DNA of 64,000 bases, from positions 62,001 to 126,000 of the forward strand of contig NZQV01000006.1 of the NCBI GenBank assembly GCA_002696035.1, written 5' to 3'. Below the pieces are notes generated by a model. It worked only from the letters and a program-made list of their open reading frames with translations. It was not told the origin of the DNA and did no database searches. The first letter of the stretch is position 1, and the number at the start of each line of letters is the position of its first letter. Positions 19,192 through 28,060 of this stretch are shown piece by piece. The DNA comes from Balneola sp. Its GTDB lineage: Bacteria > Bacteroidota > Rhodothermia > Balneolales > Balneolaceae. Both the position numbers and the translations under genes were made by a program.

Positions 19192-21402
19192 ATGTCTTCA
19201 TCATCAACTTTAGAAACCTTTCATTACGATAACGAAATTGTCCGAAAATTCGGGGTTGCCACCTTAATTTGGGGACTCATCGGCTTTATCGTTGGACTAA
19301 CCATTGCCCTCAAACTCATCTGGCCAGACTTTCTCGGATTTATTCCGGAACTCAGTTATGGCCGACTTCGTCCGCTACATACCAACGCGGTGATCTTTGC
19401 CTTTGCGGGGAATGCCATTTTCTACGGCGTTTACTATTCTTTGCCGCGACTCTCAAAAACGCCCATGTGGAGCCAAAAGCTGAGTCAGATCCATTTTTGG
19501 GGATGGCAGGCGATCATTGTCTCTGCCGTTCTGACGCTCCCATTCGGCTTCAACACCAGTAAAGAATATGCCGAGCTGGAATGGCCGATCGATATCGCCA
19601 TCACCATTATCTGGGTGATCTTTGGGGTGAATATGATCATGACCATCCTGAAGCGCCGGGAGAAGCATCTGTATGTAGCTATCTGGTTTTACATTGCTAC
19701 TTTTGTAACGGTAGCCGTGCTCCACGTAGTGAATTCATTTGAAATGCCCGCCACTTTCCTGAAGAGTTATCCGATCTATGCCGGTGTACAAGATGCGCTT
19801 GTACAGTGGTGGTATGGACACAATGCCGTGGCTTTCTTTTTGACTACACCGTTTTTGGGGATCATGTACTATTTCATCCCAAAAGCGGCAAACCGACCTA
19901 TTTTCTCCTACCGGCTTTCCATTGTCCACTTTTGGTCGCTGATCTTTATTTACATCTGGGCCGGACCTCACCATTTGCTTTACACCGCTCTTCCCGGTTG
20001 GGCTCAAGCCTTGGGTACGGTATTCAGTATCATGCTGATAGCGCCGAGCTGGGGCGGTATGTTAAACGGCCTGCTTACCTTAAGAGGTGCCTGGGATAAG
20101 GTTCGGGAAGATCCTGTACTTAAGTTCTTGGTTGTGGGGGTAACCGCCTACGGTATGGTAACTTTTGAAGGCCCCATGCTTTCTATTGCCAACGTAAATG
20201 CCATTGCACACTATTCAGATTACATTATTGGTCACGTACACAACGGAGCCCTGCTTTGGAATGGTGGACTTACTTTTGCGATGCTGTATTACATCACCCC
20301 GCGAATTTACAAGACCAAGTTATATTCCATTAAACTGGCGAACGTCCACTTCTGGTTTGCCACGATGGGTGCCATCTTCTATGTGATTCCCATGTACTGG
20401 GGCGGCATCACTCAAAGTCTGATGTGGAAAGAATTCACAACTGAAGGTCTTCTGCAATATCCCAACTTCCTTGAAACCGTTACACAGATCATCCCGATGT
20501 ATGGACTGCGTGCTATCGGAGGAACCTTGTTCATTATCGGAGCTGTGATTGGCTCATATAACCTGTATAAAACAGGGCGTCAGGGTTCATTCAATGCTCA
20601 GGAAGTGGATGAAGCACAGCCTATTATTGATCCTGCAGCCGGACATAAAGAAAGCTGGCATCGCCGGCTGGAAGGTCGTCCGCTTAAACTTACTGCACTT
20701 ACCTTAGTGGTTATCCTGATCGGTGGAATTGTGGAATACGTTCCCACCGCTTTGGTAAAATCCAATGTTCCCACCATTGCCAGTGTAAAACCATATACAC
20801 CGCTGGAAATTGAAGGCCGGGATATATACATCTCCGAAGGCTGTAATAACTGTCATTCGCAGATGATCCGCCCTTTCCGATCTGAAACCGAACGCTACGG
20901 TGAATATTCCAAAGCTGGTGAGTTTGTGTATGATCATCCGCACTTATGGGGATCAAAACGTACCGGTCCCGATCTGCACCGTTTAGGCGGTAAATATCCA
21001 GATAGCTGGCACGTACGACACATGTACGATCCAACTTCAACTTCACCCGGTTCTATTATGCCGGCCTACCCATGGTTGTTTACCCAGGATATGGACAAAG
21101 AATCCATCCCAAATCGCATCAATGCACTGCGTAAAGTGGGTGTACCATATGTGGAGGGATATGAAGAGATCGCCATCAGAGACCTTGAAGCACAAGCCGA
21201 AGATATCGTAGCCGGACTTCGCCAGAATGGCTTTGATGAGATCGAAGGCATCAAGATCACTTCCGACAAAGAGATCATCGCCATTATCGCTTACATGCAG
21301 CGACTGGGGATCGACATTAAAGGGAGCGCAAACCCCTGGGAAGATCTGCCATCGAGTGATCGTATTCAGGCGAACTTCAAACCACAGCAAGAGGATGAAT
21401 AG
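19192..21402 (+). CDS. ccoNO: cbb3-type cytochrome c oxidase, fused subunits I and II (CcoNO)
   Basis: The catalytic core of a high-affinity proton-pumping oxidase, with CcoN and CcoO fused in one 736-residue chain. Residues 1-480 are the polytopic CcoN part: H63 in RPLHTNAVIFAF (haem b), WWYGHNAVAFF and GPHHLLYTALPGW (CuB histidines), HYSDYIIGHVHNGALLWNGG (haem ligands). A linker with one more membrane span leads to the CcoO cytochrome c domain with the haem motif CNNCH at residues 551-555 and a likely Met ligand in the PGSIMPAYPW segment. Separate ccoN and ccoO are the rule in proteobacteria; the fusion is found in Bacteroidota and relatives. Confidence 0.96.
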   Translation: MSSSSTLETFHYDNEIVRKFGVATLIWGLIGFIVGLTIALKLIWPDFLGFIPELSYGRLRPLHTNAVIFAFAGNAIFYGVYYSLPRLSKTPMWSQKLSQIHFWGWQAIIVSAVLTLPFGFNTSKEYAELEWPIDIAITIIWVIFGVNMIMTILKRREKHLYVAIWFYIATFVTVAVLHVVNSFEMPATFLKSYPIYAGVQDALVQWWYGHNAVAFFLTTPFLGIMYYFIPKAANRPIFSYRLSIVHFWSLIFIYIWAGPHHLLYTALPGWAQALGTVFSIMLIAPSWGGMLNGLLTLRGAWDKVREDPVLKFLVVGVTAYGMVTFEGPMLSIANVNAIAHYSDYIIGHVHNGALLWNGGLTFAMLYYITPRIYKTKLYSIKLANVHFWFATMGAIFYVIPMYWGGITQSLMWKEFTTEGLLQYPNFLETVTQIIPMYGLRAIGGTLFIIGAVIGSYNLYKTGRQGSFNAQEVDEAQPIIDPAAGHKESWHRRLEGRPLKLTALTLVVILIGGIVEYVPTALVKSNVPTIASVKPYTPLEIEGRDIYISEGCNNCHSQMIRPFRSETERYGEYSKAGEFVYDHPHLWGSKRTGPDLHRLGGKYPDSWHVRHMYDPTSTSPGSIMPAYPWLFTQDMDKESIPNRINALRKVGVPYVEGYEEIAIRDLEAQAEDIVAGLRQNGFDEIEGIKITSDKEIIAIIAYMQRLGIDIKGSANPWEDLPSSDRIQANFKPQQEDE

Positions 21403-21404
21403 CC

Positions 21405-21596
21405 ATGTATAAAAACGTAATGCGAGCTATTGAAGACATTGGCATTTATCCGAGTATCTCACTCATAATCTTCTTTGTCTTTTTTGTAGGATTGATCATT
21501 TACCTGATCGTAAAGGGCAAAGATTACTGGAAAGATGCCGAGCGACTTCCTCTTGAAGATGACGACAACATGAATATCAAACAATCAGAACAATGA
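21405..21596 (+). CDS. ccoQ: cbb3 oxidase small subunit CcoQ/FixQ
   Basis: 63 residues with one membrane span (SISLIIFFVFFVGLIIYLIV) followed by the polar tail KGKDYWKDAERLPLEDDD that is typical of CcoQ. CcoQ stabilises the assembled oxidase in other bacteria. It starts 2 bases after ccoNO and overlaps ccoP by 4 bases (ATGA). Confidence 0.9.
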   Translation: MYKNVMRAIEDIGIYPSISLIIFFVFFVGLIIYLIVKGKDYWKDAERLPLEDDDNMNIKQSEQ

Positions 21597-22198
21597 AAGT
21601 ATTTGACGACGAAAAAGATCTGTTGATGGATCACGAATACGATGGAATCCGTGAACTGGACAACCATATGCCGGTTTGGTGGTTGTGGCTGTTTTACTTT
21701 ACCATTGCATGGGGTATTGGCTATATAGTCTATTACTACATGCTTGGCGGACCAACACAGGAAGAACTATATGAACAGGAAATGGCAGCAGCGGCCGAGC
21801 AATACAACCTGCAGCCGGAAGATGGAGAAGGAGGTGAAACCGAAGCTTCTGATTTCACCTGGGCTTTCCTGGAGGATCAGGAACGTATTGAAGAGGGCCG
21901 AGAGATCTACATGAGTAATGGAAACTTATGCTATACCTGCCATGGCGCCAACGCCGAAGGAATGGTGGGCCCCAACCTCACCGATGAACTTTGGATCCAC
22001 GGTTGTAGTCCTGAGGATCTTGCAAATGCCATCACTGAAGGGTTTCCGGATCGAGGAATGTTACCCTATGGTAGTGGTTCCCGGTTACCGGATGAAGATG
22101 TTCAAAGCCTGATCAGCTACATTGCTTCCATCCAGGGAACGGAACCTGCAAACCCCAAAGCCCCCGTAGATCGGGCCGAACCTTGTAGTATGGAGTGA
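21593..22198 (+). CDS. ccoP: cbb3 oxidase cytochrome c subunit III (CcoP), single-haem form
   Basis: This subunit feeds electrons to CcoO. An N-terminal amphipathic region is followed by one membrane span (PVWWLWLFYFTIAWGIGYIVYY), an acidic linker and one cytochrome c domain with CYTCH (C113-H117), GPNLTDELW and the Met-ligand region GMLPYG. Classic CcoP has two c-type haems and about 300 residues; here only one haem motif is present and the protein has 201 residues. No frameshift is seen, so the short form looks genuine. Confidence 0.93.
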   Translation: MKVFDDEKDLLMDHEYDGIRELDNHMPVWWLWLFYFTIAWGIGYIVYYYMLGGPTQEELYEQEMAAAAEQYNLQPEDGEGGETEASDFTWAFLEDQERIEEGREIYMSNGNLCYTCHGANAEGMVGPNLTDELWIHGCSPEDLANAITEGFPDRGMLPYGSGSRLPDEDVQSLISYIASIQGTEPANPKAPVDRAEPCSME

Positions 22199-22244
22199 TT
22201 GTTGATATAGTGATATGACACTAGCGAAAGCGTCCTTAAAACAG

Positions 22245-22266
22245 TGGTTCAAGCGGACTCTTGAAC
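22245..22266. repeat. Dispersed GGTTCAAG hairpin repeat, copy 1
   Basis: GGTTCAAG-CGGACT-CTTGAACC, a perfect 8-bp stem, in the gap between ccoP and ccoG. Related copies are at 24477-24504 and 60533-60554. The surrounding gap also has partial inverted repeats of TGATATAGTGA. Confidence 0.75.
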
Positions 22267-22399
22267 CAGTTTGTGATGTTAGATCTTAAACTATATCACC
22301 CTTCACTATATCACTAACTTCACATAATCATCAAAAATGAGTGGTAAAATGTCGGTTTAAAATCCTTGACAATGAGAGTAACATGAGGTTTAACAAATC

Positions 22400-23866
22400 A
22401 TGGCTAGTTTAGAAGAAGAACGTCGTATCGACCAGAAGAATTTTCGCGACCACCTTGCTACAGTAAATGAGGAAGGAAAGCGAAACTGGATCTATCCCAA
22501 GAAACCAAGCGGACGGTTTTATAAGGCGAGGAATATCGTTGCGGTACTTTTACTGGCTTTCTTCTTCAGCGGGCCTTTCATCACGATCAACGGGAATCCT
22601 CTGTTATTGCTGAATATTCTGGAACGGAAGTTTGTGATATTTGGTGTGGCTTTCTGGCCACAGGACCTGGGTCTGCTCGTATTTGGGATGCTTACCTTTA
22701 TCCTCTTTATAGTGCTCTTTACCGTTGTATTTGGTCGGCTTTGGTGTGGATGGGCCTGTCCGCAAACCATCTTCATGGAAATGGTATTCCGCCGGATTGA
22801 ATATTGGATTGAAGGTGATGCTGCTGCCCAGATCCGGCTTAACAGACAAGAATGGAACCTGGAGAAGATCACCAAGAAAGTTAGTAAGCATAGTATTTTT
22901 TATGCGATGGCTTTTCTGATCTCCAATCTCTTTCTCGCTTACATCATAGGGAAAGATCAGCTATTTGAGATTATCACCGATCCGCCTTCTGAACACGTTG
23001 CGGGTTTAAGTATCATGATCATTTTCAGCGGAGTTTTCTATGGCGTATTTGCGTTCATGCGCGAACAGGTTTGTCATTTTGTATGCCCCTATGGCAGAAT
23101 GCAATCTGTGATGCTCGACAATAACTCCATCAATGTGATGTACGATTATGTGCGGGGTGAGACCCGGGCTAGCGTCAAGGATCGTTATCAACTTGAAAAC
23201 CGAAAAGCTACTCTCGAGGATCTTGGCTTTAGTGCGAACGAACAATTCGGAGATTGCATTGATTGCCATCAATGCGTAAAAGTCTGTCCGATGGGCATCG
23301 ACATCCGAAACGGCACTCAACTTGAATGTGTGCACTGTACGGCTTGTATCGATGCTTGTGACTCTGTGATGGATAAGATCGACAAGCCACGCGGACTCAT
23401 TCGTTATTCTTCTGAAGACGCCATCAGCCAGGGAAAACAAAAAGTATTCACGCCAAGAGTGGCCGGTTATTCAGGCATTTTGCTGATCTTGCTAACTACA
23501 TTCATTACCCTGCTAACCATCCGTCCCGACATCGAAACCTCGATTTTACGTGAACCTGGAACACTCTATCAGGAGCTTCCTGACAACCGGTACAGCAACA
23601 TTTACAATGTGAAAATGCTAAATAAGACTTTCAAGGAAATGCCTGTAGAGATCCGTTTAGAACAACCTGCCGGTGAATTGGTGGCGCTTGGAAGTATTAG
23701 TTCCATTGAGCCACAGAATTCTGCTGAAGGCCGGTTCATGATCCAGTTGGCAGACTCTGTACTATCAGGATCACAAACCGAGCTTATTTTCGGTATTTAT
23801 TCCGGAGACGAAAAACTCGAAACTGTAAATTCCGGATTCTTAGGTCCGGCGAACAGTAAGCAGTAA
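22400..23866 (+). CDS. ccoG: Cytochrome c oxidase accessory protein CcoG (FixG/RdxA)
   Basis: A membrane iron-sulfur protein of 488 residues that helps copper delivery to cbb3 oxidase, probably by reducing Cu(II). Several membrane spans are followed by GWACPQTIFMEMVFRR and CHFVCPYGRMQSVM, then a two-cluster ferredoxin domain (DCIDCHQCVKVCPMGIDI and CVHCTACIDACDSVM), another span and a C-terminal immunoglobulin-like domain (FKEMPVEIRLEQPAGE). The stop lies inside a 7-bp tandem repeat. It is 201 bases after ccoP, so an internal promoter is possible. Confidence 0.95.
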   Translation: MASLEEERRIDQKNFRDHLATVNEEGKRNWIYPKKPSGRFYKARNIVAVLLLAFFFSGPFITINGNPLLLLNILERKFVIFGVAFWPQDLGLLVFGMLTFILFIVLFTVVFGRLWCGWACPQTIFMEMVFRRIEYWIEGDAAAQIRLNRQEWNLEKITKKVSKHSIFYAMAFLISNLFLAYIIGKDQLFEIITDPPSEHVAGLSIMIIFSGVFYGVFAFMREQVCHFVCPYGRMQSVMLDNNSINVMYDYVRGETRASVKDRYQLENRKATLEDLGFSANEQFGDCIDCHQCVKVCPMGIDIRNGTQLECVHCTACIDACDSVMDKIDKPRGLIRYSSEDAISQGKQKVFTPRVAGYSGILLILLTTFITLLTIRPDIETSILREPGTLYQELPDNRYSNIYNVKMLNKTFKEMPVEIRLEQPAGELVALGSISSIEPQNSAEGRFMIQLADSVLSGSQTELIFGIYSGDEKLETVNSGFLGPANSKQ

Positions 23867-23881
23867 GCAGTAAGCAGTAAG
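23854..23881 (+). repeat. Tandem repeat CAGTAAG x4
   Basis: Four exact copies of a 7-bp unit cover the last three codons of ccoG, its stop and the first bases after it. Because the stop falls in the second unit, gain or loss of later units would not alter the protein. Confidence 0.85.
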
Positions 23882-23932
23882 CATTTTACAAATTATCAGA
23901 ATCTTATTATTTAAAACTTCGATCAATACATT

Positions 23933-24391
23933 ATGAGCATCAAAGAGAAATTTAACTGGGGAACCGGATTAACGCTGGCCATTGTAGTGTTTGTCTTGGC
24001 AACCTTAAGCACCGTCAGTTACCTCATCAGCCTGGAATTTTACCTGGTATCCGAAAACCATTACGAGGAAGGCGTTGAATATCAGGAGACTATCGATGGC
24101 ATTCAAAATGCCCGTGATTTGGACACCCCTGTACTCATCCTGTTTGATGAGCCGACCGAATCCATCAAGATCACTTTTCCAATGGCACTGCGTTCTGATT
24201 CTCTGGCCGGAACTATTAAGTTCTACCGTCCCAATGATTCATCGCTCGACAAGCTCTTCAAACTTCAGCTAAATGAAGATGGACAGCAATTCATCCCCGT
24301 TACCGATTTTGAGGAAGGGCGATGGAAACTAACTCTGGAATGGCAACAGGATACACTTACCTACATCGACCACAAGAATATCTTTATCTGA
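23933..24391 (+). CDS. ccoH: FixH/CcoH-family protein
   Basis: 152 residues: an N-terminal membrane anchor (GLTLAIVVFVLATLSTVSYLI) and a periplasmic beta domain with the FixH features YEEGVEYQETIDG and FEEGRWKLTLEW. In rhizobia and proteobacteria FixH/CcoH helps cbb3 assembly. Its place directly after ccoG supports the same role here. Confidence 0.88.
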   Translation: MSIKEKFNWGTGLTLAIVVFVLATLSTVSYLISLEFYLVSENHYEEGVEYQETIDGIQNARDLDTPVLILFDEPTESIKITFPMALRSDSLAGTIKFYRPNDSSLDKLFKLQLNEDGQQFIPVTDFEEGRWKLTLEWQQDTLTYIDHKNIFI

Positions 24392-24476
24392 TAGAAGTAT
24401 CTAAAACGCCCAGCGCAAGCGTCTCCCGAGCATTCGGGATGCGGTGATGAATCAACCAAAAAATTTCGAATTAGAC

Positions 24477-24504
24477 ACTGGTCCAAGCGGACGCTTGAAC
24501 CAGT
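24477..24504. repeat. Dispersed GGTTCAAG hairpin repeat, copy 2
   Basis: ACTGGTCCAAGCG-GA-CGCTTGAACCAGT, a 13-bp stem with one mismatch, in the gap after ccoH. An additional small hairpin (CCCGAGCATTCGGG) lies 50 bases upstream. Confidence 0.75.
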
Positions 24505-24530
24505 TATAGGTTTAAAAATTACTCTATGTG

Positions 24531-25190
24531 ATGGAACTTTGGACCGGATTTACTTTAGGATTGTTAGGGAGTTTCCATTGCATTGGAATGTGTGGCCCTA
24601 TTGCACTTAGTATTCCCGGCCAGAATAGCTCTAAGCCTGCAATGCTCTTTAGGGGAGTGTTGTATAATTCCGGCCGGATTTTGACCTATGCCTTCCTTGG
24701 CTTTGCTTTGGGGATGCTGGGCATGGGCGCAACTATTGCAGGCTATCAGAACGTGCTTTCTGTTGTTTTGGGAGCATTGATCGTGGCCTTTGCTGTTGTA
24801 CCTCGCATTAAGCTTCCGGGCATATTGACCAATGCCTATCAGAACTTTCAATCAAAGATCAGCTCAACTATAGCCACCCTTTTTAAAAAGCGGTCCGACT
24901 CCTCTTCTTTTCTGATCGGTCTGTTAAATGGCTTTCTCCCCTGTGGATTTGTCGTTACTGCTTTAGCTGTTGCTCTTGTCACCGAAACGGCAATGCATAG
25001 CAGCATCTACATGGCTCTTTTTGGGTTGGGAACTCTGCCGGTTATGCTATTCCTGAACATGGCTCCGGGTTTCATCTCTCCAAAAATGCGCTCAAAACTT
25101 CGCCCCTTTTCCACCTACTTCGCCATTATTATTGGATTGTTACTCATCTGGCGCGGTATTATGATTGATGGCGGAATGATGGGACATTAG
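24531..25190 (+). CDS. TauE/SafE-like membrane protein of the cbb3 locus
   Basis: About 219 residues with six or so membrane spans. The start GFTLGLLGSFHCIGMCGPIAL, with its C-x3-C pair, and FLPCGFVVTALAVAL are typical of the COG2836-type sulfite-exporter-like proteins that commonly sit at the end of cbb3 operons and are linked to copper or cytochrome c oxidase maturation. Substrate is not established. The longest frame starts at GTG 24528; ATG 24531 is used here. Confidence 0.85.
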   Translation: MELWTGFTLGLLGSFHCIGMCGPIALSIPGQNSSKPAMLFRGVLYNSGRILTYAFLGFALGMLGMGATIAGYQNVLSVVLGALIVAFAVVPRIKLPGILTNAYQNFQSKISSTIATLFKKRSDSSSFLIGLLNGFLPCGFVVTALAVALVTETAMHSSIYMALFGLGTLPVMLFLNMAPGFISPKMRSKLRPFSTYFAIIIGLLLIWRGIMIDGGMMGH

Positions 25191-25239
25191 TTAAACATAG
25201 ATTTGGAAAAAGATTATCGAAGCCAAAGCCAGAATCCTC

Positions 25240-25291
25240 TGTCCCTCTGGAGGGACAGAAAGAACGGCTCGACGTTACTTTCGGGGGAGGG
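25240..25291. repeat. Dispersed GTCCCT hairpin repeat, copy 3
   Basis: TGTCCCTCTGGAGGGACA hairpin, ACGGCTCGACGTT hairpin-like centre, then CTTTCGGGGGAGGGA; the same plan as the copies at 11555 and 14148. It separates two convergent genes. Confidence 0.72.
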
Positions 25292-25301
25292 AAGTTGTCG
25301 G

Positions 25302-26006
25302 CTATCTAACCCCCAGCGCCTTCAACAACTCCCCAAAATCATTAAAGATCAGATGGGCTAATTTATGTCCTTGTTCGATGGGATTTTTGGTATACCACGC
25401 TACCTGCCAGTTTGCTTTGGAACCGCCGACGACATCGGAAGTAAAGGAATCCCCGACATACAGAATATCCTCACGGCTCACTCCGGCGAGTTCTGTGGCA
25501 TGATCAAATACTTTGGGATGCGGTTTCATCTCCCCCACTTCTTCTGATATGACAATATGCCGGGCTGTATCTTTCAGGTTGAACCGATCTATCTTCAACC
25601 ACTGAGTCTCCGCAAAACCATTGGTAATGATTCCTACTTCATATTTATCTGCCACTTTCAAATACGATTCCTCCGCCCCATCAATCCACTCCCAGTGATT
25701 ACGGTAGTAATTCATATACACCTCTCCGGCCTCCTCATGCATCGACTCATCTAAACCCAGGTCCCTAAAGGTCTCCTGAAAACGACGGCGATGGAGCTCA
25801 TGCCGATCGATCTCGCCCCGGCCATATTCTTCCCAAAGTCCTTTATTAATGTGGTGATACGTTTTCACTAATTCCTCTTCAGAAATTCCGTTGAACATGT
25901 CAAAATGATCATGAATATCCCGGAGTCCGGCTTTCTCTGCCTTTTTGTGATCTAAGAGGGTATCGTCTAAGTCAAAATAAATGAATTTGGGATTCAGTTG
26001 TGACAA
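25302..26006 (-). CDS. HAD-family phosphatase, YjjG-like nucleotidase
   Basis: A 234-residue haloacid dehalogenase-fold phosphatase. Motif I is YFDLDDTLLDH with both catalytic Asp residues, motif II is IITNGFAE, the motif III Lys is in EEVGEMKPHPKVF, and motif IV is LYVGDSFTSDVVGG. The helical cap (RDIHDHFDMFNGISEEELVKTYH) matches the YjjG type, which removes phosphate from non-canonical pyrimidine nucleotides in E. coli. Exact substrate here is inferred only from family resemblance. The gene stands alone. Confidence 0.85.
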   Translation of the reverse strand: MSQLNPKFIYFDLDDTLLDHKKAEKAGLRDIHDHFDMFNGISEEELVKTYHHINKGLWEEYGRGEIDRHELHRRRFQETFRDLGLDESMHEEAGEVYMNYYRNHWEWIDGAEESYLKVADKYEVGIITNGFAETQWLKIDRFNLKDTARHIVISEEVGEMKPHPKVFDHATELAGVSREDILYVGDSFTSDVVGGSKANWQVAWYTKNPIEQGHKLAHLIFNDFGELLKALGVR

Positions 26007-26098
26007 TGGAATTGTTTTTGATTATTGTTAGCTTAGTTTGAATCTAATGAACTTCGCGTCCGTAAACGGGCCACAAATAAACCACAAAATATCAACTC

Positions 26099-26689
26099 AT
26101 GAAAGCAAAATTTTGGATCCTGATCGGAGTGCTTGCGCTCCTCGTTTTTTATGGAATCAATGTTAACAATAGTTTGGTTACTGCCGAAGAACAAGTCAAC
26201 AGCGCTTGGGCTCAGGTTGAAAACCAATACCAGCGAAGAGCTGACCTTATTCCGAACTTGGTAAATACCGTACGGGGTGCCGCTGATTTTGAATCACAAA
26301 CACTACAGGATGTGATCGAAGCCCGGAGCCGTGCAACTTCTGTAAATATTGATGCCAACGACCTTAACAATCCACAGGCATTCCAGCAATTTCAGGAAGC
26401 ACAGGGCCAACTGAGCGGCGCTTTATCCCGATTATTGGTTACAGTTGAGCGCTATCCTGAACTTAAGGCGAACCAGAATTTCAGGGATCTACAGGCACAA
26501 TTGGAAGGAACAGAAAATAGAATTTCTACTGAACGTATGAGGTTCAATCAGTCTGCACAAGCCTTCAACACACAGATCCGGAAATTTCCTACCAGTATGT
26601 TTGCCTCCGTTTTAGGATTCGAACAGAAAGAATATTTCCAAGCTGACCAAGGAGCCGAAGAAGCCCCCGAAGTAGATTTCGGTAACTAA
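26099..26689 (+). CDS. lemA: LemA family protein
   Basis: 196 residues: a short N-terminal membrane anchor (FWILIGVLALLVFYGIN) and the LemA helical domain with EEQVNSAWAQVENQYQRRADLIPNLV and the C-terminal NTQIRKFPTSMFASVLGF. The function is not settled; LemA is very often next to TPM-domain proteins, as here, and the three genes probably act together at the envelope. Confidence 0.93.
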   Translation: MKAKFWILIGVLALLVFYGINVNNSLVTAEEQVNSAWAQVENQYQRRADLIPNLVNTVRGAADFESQTLQDVIEARSRATSVNIDANDLNNPQAFQQFQEAQGQLSGALSRLLVTVERYPELKANQNFRDLQAQLEGTENRISTERMRFNQSAQAFNTQIRKFPTSMFASVLGFEQKEYFQADQGAEEAPEVDFGN

Positions 26690-26787
26690 TTTTAAATAAT
26701 AGATAATAGATAGTAGACTTAAGATTTAATACGGCAGGAATTTGTCTTTAATCTTACGTCAAAAAATCTTAGATCTAAATACATCTT

Positions 26788-27246
26788 ATGGCAAAATTTC
26801 TATCACAAGAACAAGAGGAACATGTTGTGGAAGCGATCCGCCAGGCCGAGGAAACAACCTCTGGTGAAATTCGGGTCCACATAGAAAAGAAGTGCAAAGC
26901 AGAGAATCCGATCGACCGTGCCAAGGAAGTTTTTGCAGAATTGAAAATGCACGAAACGGAGTTACACAACGGAGTGATCGTATATGTGGCCTGGAAAGAT
27001 CACAAAGTTGCCATTTGGGGTGACGAAGGTATCCATGGAAAAGTGGGGCAACAGTTCTGGGAAGATGAAGTTGCACTGTTGATCAAGTATTTCAAAGCCG
27101 AAGATTATGAAACAGGACTATCGGAAGTCGTTCTGCAGATCGGACAAAAACTGAAAGAAAATTTTCCCTATGACGCTGAGGGAGATGTAAACGAGCTCTC
27201 GGATCAGATCAGTTACACCAAAAAAGAAGGAGAAGCCGATGCGTAG
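26788..27246 (+). CDS. TPM-domain protein, soluble form
   Basis: A 152-residue TPM (TLP18.3/Psb32/MOLO-1) domain protein without signal peptide or membrane span. Typical segments are VVEAIRQAEETTSGEIRVHI, NGVIVYVAWKDHKVAIWGDEGI and the closing LKENFPYDAEGDVNELSDQI. Bacterial members cluster with lemA and are of unknown function. It overlaps the next gene by 8 bases. Confidence 0.9.
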   Translation: MAKFLSQEQEEHVVEAIRQAEETTSGEIRVHIEKKCKAENPIDRAKEVFAELKMHETELHNGVIVYVAWKDHKVAIWGDEGIHGKVGQQFWEDEVALLIKYFKAEDYETGLSEVVLQIGQKLKENFPYDAEGDVNELSDQISYTKKEGEADA

Positions 27247-27994
27247 ATCTTTAATCCTGATACTGTTTTTAGCTTTTAGTACCGCTGGGTTTGCCCAGGA
27301 TTTTTATCCATCTCAGCCCACCGGAATGGTAAATGACTTCGCCGATATGCTCACTTCTTCAGAGGAACAGCGCCTTGAGACCAAACTCCGAAGCTACCGG
27401 GATACCACCACCAATGCATTTGTGATTGCCACGCTCGAAAGTCTTCAAAACTATCCTATAGAAGACGTGGCCCGGGAAATGCACAATGACTGGAATATTC
27501 AATATGAGGAACGTGGTAATGGTGTTCTTGTCCTCATTTCCGAGCAAGATCGCAGCATGAGAATCGAAGTTGGATACGGACTTGAAGGAGCGATTCCGGA
27601 TATCATGGCAAACCGGATCATCAATGATGTGCTTACCCCAAGTTTTCGCACCGGTGATTTCTATGGAGGATTGGATCAGGCTACAAATATTTTAATAGAC
27701 CTGGCTGCTGGTGAATTTGAGGGATTTCCAGAGCAACAATCATCCGGGGAAGGCATCCCAATTGATGTTATCATCATCTTTATCATCATCATTTTCATTC
27801 TGGTCAGCCGTGGAAAAAGCAAGGGCGGACGACGACATTCTCTTGGCTCTGGAGGCATCATCTTTTATGGTGGTGGCTTTGGCGGAGGCGGCGGTGGAGG
27901 AAGTTCCTTCGGTGGCGGAGGCGGCGGTTTTGGCGGCTTCGGCGGAGGAGGGGGATTCAGCTCCGGCGGCGGTGGCGCCAGCGGCGGCTGGTAA
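27239..27994 (+). CDS. TPM-domain membrane protein with Gly-rich tail (YgcG-like)
   Basis: 251 residues: signal peptide ending GFAQD, TPM domain (TGMVNDFADMLTSSEEQRLE, VGYGLEGAIPD, INDVLTPSFRTGDFYGGL), one C-terminal membrane span (VIIIFIIIIFILVSR) and a tail of about 50 residues that is almost only Gly, Ser and Phe. This layout is that of the YgcG group. The tail is strongly GC-biased and gives long false open frames on other strands. Confidence 0.9.
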   Translation: MRRSLILILFLAFSTAGFAQDFYPSQPTGMVNDFADMLTSSEEQRLETKLRSYRDTTTNAFVIATLESLQNYPIEDVAREMHNDWNIQYEERGNGVLVLISEQDRSMRIEVGYGLEGAIPDIMANRIINDVLTPSFRTGDFYGGLDQATNILIDLAAGEFEGFPEQQSSGEGIPIDVIIIFIIIIFILVSRGKSKGGRRHSLGSGGIIFYGGGFGGGGGGGSSFGGGGGGFGGFGGGGGFSSGGGGASGGW

Positions 27995-28015
27995 TATTGA
28001 AATTTTAAGTTCTGA

Positions 28016-28058
28016 ATGTTGAATTTTGAATTTTAGAGTCCAATTCAAAATTCAACAT
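28016..28058. terminator. Two-way terminator hairpin between convergent genes
   Basis: A perfect 17-bp stem (28016-28032 with 28042-28058; ATGTTGAATTTTGAATT on the left) and a 9-base loop. It belongs to the same TTGAATTTT family as 39201-39241. There is no clear T tract, so termination is inferred from its position. Confidence 0.6.
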
Positions 28059-28060
28059 CT

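Noticed and set aside
23854-23881. Phase-variable switch of ccoG
   Set aside because: The stop codon is in the second of four units, so normal slippage in later units cannot change the reading frame; kept only as a low-interest note.
11555-25291. CRISPR array from the repeated GTCCCT elements
   Set aside because: The copies are kilobases apart, vary in their centres and have no regular spacers or cas genes.
27711-28048. Ala/Ser/Val-rich frames around the end of the YgcG-like gene
   Set aside because: They are shifted readings of the Gly-rich tail; the low complexity of the DNA keeps several frames open.
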